DNA from: Enoplosus armatus
Lineage: Eukaryota; Chordata; Actinopteri; Centrarchiformes; Enoplosidae
Assembly (NCBI RefSeq): GCF_043641665.1
Contig: NC_092198.1
Span: 317,501 to 381,500 of the forward strand
Length of the DNA: 64,000 nucleotides
Direction: 5' to 3'
Shown: piece after piece, positions 19,845 through 30,536 of the stretch
Numbering within the stretch: position 1 is the first letter of the stretch
Layout: each line of letters starts with the position of its first letter
Position numbers and translations under genes: made by a program
Notes under the pieces: generated by a model
Database searches by the model: none
Told to the model about the DNA's origin: nothing
What the model saw: the letters and a program-made list of their open reading frames with translations, nothing else

Positions 19845-22800
19845 CCTCTGTGTTCTACTGTGTTCTACTGTGCTCTGCTGCTGTTTCCACTGTGTTCTGC
19901 TGCTGTTTCTACTGTGTTCTGCTGTTTCTACTGTATTCTACTGCTGTTTCTACTGTGTTCGACTGTGTTCTACTGTGTTCTACTGTGCTCTGCTGCTGTT
20001 TCCACTGTGTTCTGCTGCTGTTTCTACTGTGTTCTGCTGTTTCTACTGTATTCTACTGCTGTTTCTACTGTGTTCGACTGTGTTCTACTGCTGTTTCTAC
20101 TGTGTTCGACTGTGTTCTACTGCTGTTTCCACTGTGTTCTGCTGCTGTTTCCACTGTGTTCTGCTGCTGTTTCTACTGTGTTCTGCTGTTTCTACTGTAT
20201 TCTACTGCTGTTTCTACTGTGTTCGACTGTGTTCTACTGCTGTTTCTACTGTGTTCGACTGTGTTCTACTGCTGTTTCCACTGTGTTCTGCTGCTGTTTC
20301 CACTGTGTTCTACTGCTGTTTCCACTGTGTTCTGCTGCTGTTTCTACTGTGTTCTGCTGTTTCTACTGTATTCTACTGCTGTTTCTACTGTGTTCGACTG
20401 TGTTCTACTGCTGTTTCTACTGTGTTCTGCTGCTGTTTCCACTGTGTTCTGCTGCTGTTTCTACTGTGTTCTGCTGTTTCTACTGTATTCTACTGCTGTT
20501 TCTACTGTGCTCTGCTGCTGTTTCCACTGTGTTCTACTGCTGGTTCTACTGTGTTCTGCTGTTTCCAGTGTTCTGCTGCTGTTTGTAGTGTGTTCTACTG
20601 TGTTCTGCTGCTGTTTCGACTGTGGTCTACTGCTGTTTCTACGGTGTTCTACTGCTGGTTCTACTGTGTTCTGCTGCTGTTTGTACTGTGTTCTGCTGTT
20701 TGTACTGTATTCTACTGCTGTTTGTACTGTGTTCTACTGTGTTCTGCTGCTGTTTGTACTGTGTTCTACTGTGCTCTGCTGCTGTTTCCACTGTGTTCTA
20801 CTGCTGGTTCTACTGTGTTCTGCTGTTTCCACTGTGTTCTGCTGCTGTTTGTACTGTGTTCTACTGTGTTCTGCTGCTGTTTCGACTGTGGTCTACTGCT
20901 GGTTCTACTGTGTTCTGCTGCTGTTTCTACGGTGTTCTACTGCTGGTTCTACTGTGTTCTGCTGTTTCCACTGTGTTCTGCTGCTGTTTGTACTGTGTTC
21001 TACTGTGGTCTACTGCTGTTTCTACGGTGTTCTACTGCTGGTTCTACTGTGTTCTGCTGTTTCCACTGTGTTCTGCTGCTGTTTGTACTGTGTTCTACTG
21101 CTGTTTGTACTGTGTTCTACTGTGGTCTACTGCTGTTTCTACGGTGTTCTACTGCTGGTTCTACTGTGTTCTGCTGTTTCCACTGTGTTCTGCTGCTGTT
21201 TGTACTGTGTTCTACTGTGGTCTACTGCTGTTTCTACGGTGTTCTACTGCTGGTTCTACTGTGTTCTGCTGTTTCCACTGTGTTCTGCTGCTGTTTCCAC
21301 TGTGTTCTGCTGCTGTTTCGACTGTGTTCTACTGCTGTTTCTACGGTGTTCTACTGCTGTTTCTACTGTGTTCTACTGATGTTTCTACTGTGTTCTACTG
21401 TGTTCTGATGCTGTTTCTACTGTATTCTACTGCTGTTTCTACTGTGTTCTACTGATGTTTCTACTGTGTTCTACTGTGTTCTGATGCTGTTTCTACTGTA
21501 TTCTACAGGTGTTTCTACTGTGTTCTACTGATGTTTCTACTGTGTTCTGCTGCTGCTTCTACTAGGTTCTACTGCTGTTTCTACTGTGTTCTACTGTGTT
21601 CTGCTGCTGCTTCTACTAGGTTCTACTGCTGTTTCTACTATGTTCTACTGCTGTTTCCACTGTGTTCTGCTTTTTTTAGTGTGTTCTATTGATGTTTCTA
21701 CTGTGTTCTACTGTATTCTGCTTTTTCTACTGTGTTCTACTGATGTTTCTACTGTGTTCTACTGTGTTCTGATGCTGTTTCTACTGTATTCTACTGGTGT
21801 TTCCACTGTGTTCTGCTGCTGTTTCTACTGTGTTCTGCTGTTTCTACTGTATTCTACTGCTGTTTCTACTGTGTTCGACTGTGTTCTACTGCTGTTTCTA
21901 CTGTGTTCTGCTGCTGTTTCTACTGTGTTCTGCTGTTTCTACTGTATTCTGCTGCTGTTTCCACTGTGTTCTACTGCTGGTTCTACTGTGTTCTGCTGTT
22001 TCCAGTGTTCTGCTGCTGTTTGTACTGTGTTCTACTGTGTTCTGCTGCTGTTTCGACTGTGGTCTACTGCTGTTTCTACGGTGTTCTACTGCTGGTTCTA
22101 CTGTGTTCTGCTGCTGTTTGTACTGTGTTCTGCTGTTTGTACTGTATTCTACTGCTGTTTGTACTGTGTTCTACTGTGTTCTGCTGCTGTTTCGACTGTG
22201 GTCTACTGCTGGTTCTACTGTGTTCTGCTGTTTCCACTGTGTTCTGCTGCTGTTTGTACTGTGTTCTACTGTGCTCTGCTGCTGTTTCCACTGTGTTCTA
22301 CTGCTGGTTCTACTGTGTTCTGCTGTTTCCACTGTGTTCTGCTGCTGTTTGTACTGTGTTCTACTGTGTTCTGCTGCTGTTTCGACTGTGGTCTACTGCT
22401 GGTTCTACTGTGTTCTGCTGCTGTTTCTACGGTGTTCTACTGCTGGTTCTACTGTGTTCTGCTGTTTCCACTGTGTTCTGCTGCTGTTTGTACTGTGTTC
22501 TACTGTGGTCTACTGCTGTTTCTACGGTGTTCTACTGCTGGTTCTACTGTGTTCTGCTGTTTCCACTGTGTTCTGCTGCTGTTTGTACTGTGTTCTACTG
22601 CTGTTTGTACTGTGTTCTACTGTGGTCTACTGCTGTTTCTACGGTGTTCTACTGCTGGTTCTACTGTGTTCTGCTGTTTCCACTGTGTTCTGCTGCTGTT
22701 TGTACTGTGTTCTACTGTGGTCTACTGCTGTTTCTACGGTGTTCTACTGCTGGTTCTACTGTGTTCTGCTGTTTCCACTGTGTTCTGCTGCTGTTTCCAA

Positions 22801-23373
22801 TGTGTTCTGCTGCTGTTTCGACTGTGTTCTACTGCTGTTTCTACGGTGTTCTACTGCTGTTTCTACTGTGTTCTACTGATGTTTCTACTGTGTTCTACTG
22901 TGTTCTACTGATGTTTCTACTGTGTTCTACTGTGTTCTGCTGCTGCTTCTACTAGGTTCTACTGCTGTTTCTACTGTGTTCTACGGTGTTCTACTGCTGT
23001 TTCTACTGTGTTCTACTGATGTTTCTACTGTGTTCTACTGTGTTCTACTGTGTTCTACTGATGTTTCTACTGTGTTCTACTGTGTTCTGCTGCTGCTTCT
23101 ACTAGGTTCTACTGCTGTTTCTACTGTGTTCTACTGTGTTCTGCTGCTGCTTCTACTAGGTTCTACTGCTGTTTCTACTGTGTTCTACTGCTGTTTCCAC
23201 TGTGTTCTGCTTTTTTTAGTGTGTTCTATTGATGTTTCTACTGTGTTCTACTGTATTCTGCTTTTTCTACTGTGTTCTACTGATGTTTCTACTGTGTTCT
23301 GCTGTTTGTACTGTGTTCCACTGCGTTCTACTGCTGTTTCTACTGTGTTCTACTGCTGTTTCTACTGTGTTAT
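19845..23373. repeat. Giant minisatellite, 3.5 kb
   Basis: Tandem variants of ctactgtgttctgctgctgt, with 12-, 15- and 18-base subunits in changing order. It shows higher-order structure: the block around 20450-21380 recurs at about 21890-22880, offset by 1437 bases at its start and 1500 at its end. The plus strand is open for hundreds of codons in three frames only because the units lack stop codons. It lies between the inf2 5' region and the Tc1 elements. Confidence 0.95.
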
Positions 23374-23374
23374 A

Positions 23375-24009
23375 TATGTAATCAACAACTGACTGTCAAA
23401 TCAAATAAAGAAAGTACAATTCAAAAACATTTTGACAATATTCATTGTCACTTAACATTGAACTATACAGATATATAATACTGTAGATATGTATAATGTT
23501 CTTCTCTCATTAAGTAAAAGAAGGGCTGCATTTAAATATAAAATAGAGAAAATAAATAAAATAGCTTTTGAAAAATTGTGCATTTTAAAATAAAGTGCTT
23601 AAAGTGTAGCAGCAGTTTGAGTTTCGTTTTTCTTTGTTAACTGTTTCACATCTTGACTTCACAGTCTCAACCAATTTCACAATAAATAATGTGTCTTCTC
23701 TCCCTCCCGCTCGCTCGTCTCTCCGTCTTCTCTCCCTGTGTCGTTCACTCGTCTTATCATCTGTCACTCGCCTCTTTTGATTTGATTTGATTGGCTGAGT
23801 GGCGTCACGTGGGCTGGCTTAACTCATATGCAATTGGTCTGTGAGTTTCTTGAGCCTCTAAACCAGTGCTGTAAAGACTAGAAAAGCTGCGCTGGCTAAA
23901 ATAGAAGCGCCCCGTCAAAATTTAAAATCCCTTAATAATTTAGTGATTATAGGTCCAGGTCCTTATAGGATGGCATCTGGGTCCGGACTCAGACCGCGGT
24001 CCGCCTGTT
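23375..24009. other. Intergenic, nothing recognised
   Basis: AT-rich sequence between the giant minisatellite and the Tc1 insertion; a pyrimidine-rich patch at 23690-23745. Confidence 0.45.
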
Positions 24010-24120
24010 AGTGACCCATGGTATATGAGGACACAGTGTGTACGAGGAAACAGAGTGTATGAGGACACAGTATATATGAGACAGTGTTTATGAGAACACA
24101 GTGTGTGTGAAGACACAGTA
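24010..24120. repeat. Tatgaggacacagtgtg minisatellite, split by a transposon
   Basis: Six degenerate 17- to 20-base units; a further part, tatgaggacagtgtg, resumes at 25728 on the other side of the Tc1 element. Confidence 0.75.
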
Positions 24121-24122
24121 TA

Positions 24123-25727
24123 CAGTTATGCCCAGAAATATTTGGACAGTGACACAATCTTCATGATTTGGGCTCTGCATGCCACCACATTGGATTTGAA
24201 ATGAAACAAGATGCAATTGAAGTGCAGACTTTCAGGTTTAATTCAAGGGGTTGAACAAAAATATCCCATGAAACATTATGTACCATTTTTATACAAAGTC
24301 TCCTCATTTCAGGGGCTCAAAAGTAATTGGACAAATTAACATTACCATAAGTAAAATGTCCATTTTTAATACTTTGTTGAGGATCCTTTGCTGGCAATGA
24401 CTGCCTGAAGTCTGGAACCCATGGACATCACCAAACGCTGGGTTTCCTCCTTTGTGATGCTTTGCCAGGCCTTTACTGCAGCTGTCTTCAGTTGTTGCTT
24501 GTTTGTGGGTCTTTCTGCCTTAAGTTTTGTCTTGAGCAAGTGAAATGCATGCTCGATCGAGTTCAGATCTGGTGATTGACTCGGCCATTGCAGAATATTC
24601 CGCATCTTTGCCTCATAAAACTCCTGGGTTGCTTTCGCAGTATGTTTTGGGTCATTGTCCATCTGTACTATGAAGCGCTGTCCAATCAACTTTGCTGCAT
24701 TTGGCTGAATCTGAGCAGGAAGTATATCCCTATACACTTCAGAATTCATCCAGCTGCTTCTGTCTTCTGTCACATCATCAATGAACAGACCCAGTGCCAT
24801 TGGAAGCCATGCATGCCCATGCCATCACACTGCCTCCACCATGTTTTACAGAAGATGTGGTGTGCTTTGGATCATTAGCTGTTCCAATTCTTCTCCATAC
24901 TTTCTTCTTCCCATTATTCTGGTACAGGTTGATCTTAGTCTCATCTGTCCAAAGAATGCTGTTCCAGATGTTTTTTGGCAAAGTCTAATCTGGCCTTTCT
25001 ATTTTTGAGGCTGATTAATGGTTTGCACCTTGTGGTGAACCCTCTGTATTTACTCTCATTAAGTCTTCTCTTTATGGTAGACTTAGATACTGATACACCT
25101 TCTTCCTGGAGAGTGTTCCTTCACTTGGGTGGATGTTGTGACGGGGTTTTTCTTCACCATGGAAAGGATCCTGCGATCATCCACCACTGTTGTCTTCCAT
25201 GGACATCCAGGCCTTTTTGAGTTCCCAAGCTCACCAGTGCGCTCTTTTTTTCCTCATAATGTACCAAACTGTTGATTTGGCCACTCCTAACATTTCTGCC
25301 ATCTCTCTGATGGATTTCTTCTTTTTTTTCAGCCTAAGGATGGTCTGTTTCACTTCCATTGAGAGCTCCTTTGACCGCATGTTGTGGGTTCACAGCAACA
25401 GCTTCCAAATGCAAATGCCACACCTGGAATCAACTCCAGACCTTTTAACTGCTTAATTGATGACAGGTTAACGAGGGAAGAGCCCATGCAGCCTTCTGAG
25501 TCAATTGTCCAATTACTTTTGTTCCTTTGAAAAAGAGGCGGCTACATATTAAAGAGCTGTAATTCCTAAACCCTTCCTCCAATTTGGATGTGAATACTCT
25601 CAAATTACAGCTGAGAGTCTGCACTTTAAGCCCATATTGATTATATAACTGTATCCTGAATATGTTTTCGTGAACAGCTAAAATAAAAAAACCTGTGTCA
25701 CTGTCCAAATATTTCTGGGCCTAACTG
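24123..25727. mobile_element. Tc1/mariner transposon 1, decayed but full length
   Basis: Terminal inverted repeats (cagttatgcccagaaatatt at the left; its complement with one change at the right) are flanked by TA at 24121 and 25728. It contains a broken minus-strand transposase. Confidence 0.92.
24366..25380 (-). pseudogene. Tc1-type transposase, broken
   Basis: DD34E transposase for cut-and-paste movement at TA sites. The start is at 25378-25380 (MRSKELSMEVKQ). Catalytic motifs remain: WTDETKI, QMDNDPKHT and SPDLNSIEHAF. In-frame stops in the N-terminal DNA-binding part and a frameshift near 24780-24800 (after MASNGTGS) make it inactive. Confidence 0.88.
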
Positions 25728-25771
25728 TATATGAGGACAGTGTGTTTGCTGACTGTACACATATAATGATT

Positions 25772-25796
25772 ACACACACACACACACACACACACT
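25772..25796. repeat. AC microsatellite
   Basis: About 12 AC units. Confidence 0.9.
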
Positions 25797-25989
25797 CTGT
25801 TGGTCCTGTACGTTTGGTTTTAATGAGGAACACAACAGACATCTTCTGAGGTCATAAAACACAGATATAATCACAGTTATAGAAACACACAATGAATTTT
25901 TGTCTATTTTCATTGGATGAAATAAATAGGTAGTCCAGAACAGGTACGAGCCTGACTGTTAACAGTGGTCGACTGAGCGAAGAACATGA

Positions 25990-26080
25990 TGTGCAGGGTG
26001 GACAGTGGTTAAAGAAGGTCACAGGTTCAGGTCCAGAATCTGCCAGTGTGCCACTGAGCAAGGTGCTAAAATGAGTCCAC
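25990..26080 (+). mobile_element. Possible SINE head remnant
   Basis: Gacagtggttaaagaaggtc then caggttcaggtccagaatct resembles the box A/box B region of tRNA-derived fish SINEs. It has no visible target duplication. Confidence 0.4.
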
Positions 26081-26089
26081 TTGTTAATT

Positions 26090-27740
26090 TGTTAAAAGCT
26101 GCTCTAGAAAACATAATATTACTAGTGTGTATGGAGAACAAAACCTGACTTATCAGGAAATAAATAAATAAACAAAGTAAAGAAAATGTTCAAATAAACA
26201 ACATAAATTAGAAAAAATAAAAGGCACAAAAAATGCATCATAAATAAATTAATCATAATTTGTAAAATTGTTTAGGTCGCTGCTTTATCTGCATATTGCA
26301 GAAAAAATACAAACCGTCCACGCTCATAAATGAAATTATTTTTACTTTTGGAAAATAAATCCATTTAATTTCAGTATTATTTGGCCATTTCTTTGAAATC
26401 ATCCATCCATTTATTGTTCTCCTAGTAAAGCAGGTTGGGTTCTCCATGTATTTATCTGAATGGCTGCACTCTAAATGTTAAGTGTGAGATGTTGGACACT
26501 GTTAATTTGATATGCGAAGGCATGAACAACATTAAAGGTCTCAGCGAAAGATTTTCATAAAGCCAGAAGGAAATCAGGCAACATTTAGACTTTAGAGTTT
26601 TCTTAAGTGAAACTGCTGAAGATTAAAGGAGCAGGCTGACATTTTGGGAACTTAACCTCGTTAGCTAACAAGCTAGTGGCCAGTCCATCCAAGGGTCAGC
26701 TAGTTTAGTGCGCTGTAGAGTTGAACAATGCAAGCCCAGTTGTGGTTGGTCAACAAATAGCTCCAATGCTAACTGCTGCTAAAACCACCATGGGTCTCAT
26801 TCAAAGAATATTCTTATTTTTTTCTCCTCAACATGACTTTTTTCTATCAGGTGTGTTTCAAGTCAGATACTACAAACTCTCCACCTGTTCATGAGATTTG
26901 ACAATCAGCATAATCAATAAAACAGAACTAGAGTGTACAACGTGTTGTCTGTGGTGTTGTGTTGGGAGATGCAGTGACTTAAACCAACAGTAAGAAAAAG
27001 TATAAATAATAGGTAACTATTAGTAGAGGAAATGTCCGCTGGCCGCTAGGCTAATTTATGCAGTATAAAATGCCATAAGCTTAAACTAATAATGGCCCCA
27101 AAAAGCCCCAAAAATGGTATTTGGGACAGCCCTAACATCCATCTGGAACTTATTAAAATGTTTGACTGTTGCCTGAATATAAAAATATCAGTTTGAAGAA
27201 GTTGTGCAACTGCAAAATCTGTCTTTATAAATGTGACTGAACAAAGTGGAGAGGTAAAATTTAGTCCTCTTGTAGCAGGTATCCACACAGATGAGCTTTA
27301 ATTTATACAGTGAAGCATTAAAGTCTCTGCTGTAACTCATGTGAAGCCTTTACAACTGCAGAGAGAAGACGACTGTAACAACAAGACTGACCCCTTAATG
27401 TAGGGACGAGTCCCGAAAATCTCTTTGAGAATGACTGAAGAGGAAAATGCACTGAACTGAAAGTGAGCAACACCAAATAATATCCTGTACAAAAAGGTGC
27501 TTTTAACAAACATTCTGACAGAAGATCATTTGTACTTGAGGACTGTATAAAGATATTTACATATTTCTAGATATTTATCTACAAAATGCCAGAGAGGACA
27601 CTGGGAAACGATCTTGGAATCTCAAGAAAGTTGTTTTTGGATCTTTACATAAGAAGCTGATTAGCTGTTGTAATCACAAGCGATATTTTGTCTTTTAAAC
27701 ACTTGTTTCCTTAAATCACAATAATTATTATATATACACA
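26090..27740. other. Intergenic, nothing certain
   Basis: AT-rich. The part 26620-26800 looks like a degraded dispersed repeat, but I cannot assign it. Confidence 0.4.
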
Positions 27741-27742
27741 TA

Positions 27743-29309
27743 CAGTTGTGCTCATAAGTTTACATACCCTGGCAGAATTTGTGAAATATTGTCCATTTTT
27801 TCAGAAAATATGTTTGATCATGGAAAAACTTTTCTTTCATTCAGGGTTAGTGGTCAGACAAGTTATTTATTATCATGCAATTGTATTTGCTCTTTTTAAA
27901 TCATAATGACAAGTTGAATCACCCTAACAGCCCTGATCAAAAGTATACATACCCTTGAAGTTTTGGCCTAATAATATGCACACAAGTTGACACAAACAGG
28001 TTTAAATGGCTAGTAAGGGTAACTGTCCACACCTGTCACCTGTTTGCATGTAATTAGTGTCTGTGTATAAAAAGTCAGTGAGTCTCTAGGCTCCTGCACA
28101 TTTCCTCTAGTGCTGCACTGACTTTGCTGGATTCTGAGCCAAAGAACTGTCAAAGGACCTGCGAGAGAAGGTAGTTGAACTTTATAAAACAGGAAAAGGA
28201 TATAAAAAGATATCCAAACATTTGAGAATGCCAATCAGTAGTGTTCAAACTCTGATAAAAAAGTGGAAAATAAGGGGTTCTGTTGATACCAAGCCACGGT
28301 CAGGTAGACCAACAAAAATTTCAGCCACAATTGCCAGGAAAATTGTTCGGGATGCAAAGAAAAACCCACGAATAACTTCAGCAGACATACAGACTTCTCT
28401 ACAGAAAAGTGGTGTGGCTGTTTCAAGATGCACAATAAGGAGACACTTGAAGAAAAGTGCATGGTCGAGTTGCCAGAAGAAAGCCATTACTACGCCAGTG
28501 CCACAAAACAGCCTGCTTACAATATGCTAAACAGCACCTGGACAAGCCTCAAAGCTTCTGGAACAAGATCATTTGGAGTGATGAGACTAAGATTGAACTT
28601 TATGGTCACAACCATAAACGTTATGTTTGGAGGGGCGTCAACAATGCCTATGATGAAAAGTACACCATCCCTACTGTGAAGCATGGGGGTGGATCTCTGA
28701 TGTTTTGGGGGGGTGTGAGCTACAGCGGCACAGGGAATTTGGTCAAAATGGATGGCAAGATGAATGCAACATGTTATCAGAAAATACTGGAGGACAATTT
28801 GCACTCATCATCCCAGAAGCTGCGCATGGGACGCACTTGGACTTTCCAACATGACAATGATCCAAAACACAAGGCCAAGTCGACTTGTCTTTGGCTACAG
28901 CAGAAAAAAGTGAAGGTTCTGGAGTGGCCATCACAGTCTCCTGACCTCAATATCACTGAGCCACTTTGGGGAGATCTCAAACGTGCAGTTCATGCAAGAC
29001 AGCCCAAGAATTTACAGGACCTGGAAGCTTTTTGCCAAGAAGAATGGGCAGCTTTACCATCTGAGAAAATAAAGGGCCAACAACTATCACAAAAGACTAC
29101 AAGCTGTCATTGATGCTAAAGGGGGCAATACACTCTATTGTTATGCTTTATTTAATGATTGTGCTTTTTTTTTTTTAGATGCCTCATAGTTTAGTTTGAA
29201 TCCCATTTAAAATAAAAAATTAATTTTGCCTGATCATTCATGTTTTCATTAAAGAATGGTACACATTTTACAAATTCTGCCAGGGTATGTAAACTTATGA
29301 GCACAACTG
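27743..29309. mobile_element. Tc1/mariner transposon 2, nearly complete
   Basis: Inverted ends cagttgtgctcataagttta at the left and its complement at the right, flanked by TA at 27741 and 29310. It carries a plus-strand transposase, less decayed than the other two. Confidence 0.93.
28138..29113 (+). pseudogene. Tc1-type transposase, start lost and frameshifted
   Basis: The paired DNA-binding region is readable from KELSKDLREKVVELYKTGKG through GRPTKISATIARKIVRDAKK. The frame then shifts near 28455 and continues RVARRKPLLRQ, WSDETKIELYG, QHDNDPKHKAK and SPDLNITEPLWGDLKR. The first two catalytic Asp and the Glu are present. The usual ATG before the first codons reads as TGA and the C-terminus is altered, so it is unlikely to be active. 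Confidence 0.88.
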
Positions 29310-29625
29310 TATGTACATATAATTATGTAACCATGAGAATTTGGGTTATTTTATTAGCTGACAGTTTTTCTTCCTGCATGTTTACCAATTCAAAATAACT
29401 TAAAATTACAAATTATTCTTTAATAATCACAGGAAATAAAGCAGATGTTGTCCTCTCTAGCTGTTAATAGTTGTCTGCTGTAGAATAATAACTTTTTTAT
29501 ATGTAAAACTCTAATTTAAGAGTTAAAACACATTTAACTCATTTGAGTTCAACAACCTGGTTTTTGCATCTTATTTAAATATATTTAGGTTCATTAATTC
29601 AGAGTTCTGATAGACGTCTTGCAGT

Positions 29626-29637
29626 TTTATTTATTCA
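29626..29637 (-). promoter_or_regulatory. AATAAA overlapping the plekhg3 stop codon
   Basis: On the minus strand the stop TGA is followed immediately by ATAAATAAAA, so AATAAA begins inside the stop codon. It would give almost no 3' UTR if used; other AT-rich candidates lie downstream towards 29.4 kb. Confidence 0.4.
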
Positions 29638-30536
29638 GCTCAGACTCTGGAACTTTTCTCTCAGATTTTTCACGATGCTCTGCTGACCGGCCTCTGTCCT
29701 CTGTCCGGGGTTTGAATTTGTTTTCTGGGACTCTTCGTCCTGATCGCTCGAGGACGCTGCCGTGATGTCGAGCTCTGGAGGCCTCATCGGCTCAGTTTTG
29801 GCTTTCACTTCCTCCCTCTCTTTATATTCGTCAGACTCCTGATAGACCCGGCAGCGGTCAATGACAGCCATGATAGAGATCTTCTCCCTGCTGGTCGGTG
29901 AACGGATCTGAATGTACTTATCATCCCCTTCTTCTTCTTCTTTAGATTCTTTGGCTGTTTCTGCAGGCTCAGACTCAGGCTCTGGAAGCTTCTCCATGAC
30001 GATGACCTTGTGTTCGGGGTCGTCCGGAAGCGGCGCCTCGGCTGCGATGTAATATCCGTCATAGTTTCTGTTAGCGACCTGGTCCTGGAGATTCTGCAAC
30101 TCGGTCATTTGTGCTCCGCTCAGCCGAGGGTCCAGAGAATTGGCCCTGTGAAGCCGTTTTCTGCGTTCCTCTTGGCTGGTGTCCCGGCTTCCGCAAGGCC
30201 TGTATGAAGGAAACTCACCAGAAGCTCTGTCAGGGAGGAGGAGGCTGAAGGAGCAGCTGGAGTGCCTCCTCAGACCACCATCAAACATCTGCTCCGGGGT
30301 AGAGCGCCTGTGGTCAGAGTATTTGGAGCGGAGTTCTTGGACGTCGGGCCAGTTGAAGCCCTCAATGGATGAGGACTGAGGGGGACTAGGGGGACTGAGG
30401 GGACTGAGGGGGCTGCGGGAGCGAGCCCGGCCCAGGGAGACCACACTCGAGCTGGGGGTCGGAGATCGGATCTGGTCTACAGGATTCAGTGGTAGAGGGT
30501 TGTGAGAAACCAGTGGCAGAGTCAGGTTGGGTTTAC
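29635..30536 (-). CDS. plekhg3: plekhg3 exon 18, last coding exon
   Basis: It encodes [18 protein letters not shown], a [12 protein letters not shown] stretch, [39 protein letters not shown] and the conserved end [12 protein letters not shown] before TGA at 29635-29637. The C-terminal NLREKFQ block is typical of PLEKHG3. Confidence 0.95.

Noticed and set aside
19817..23392. Open frames of 350 to 520 codons rich in Cys, Leu and Phe
   Set aside because: They are translations of a stop-free minisatellite, open in several overlapping frames at once, with no start context, splice sites or domains.
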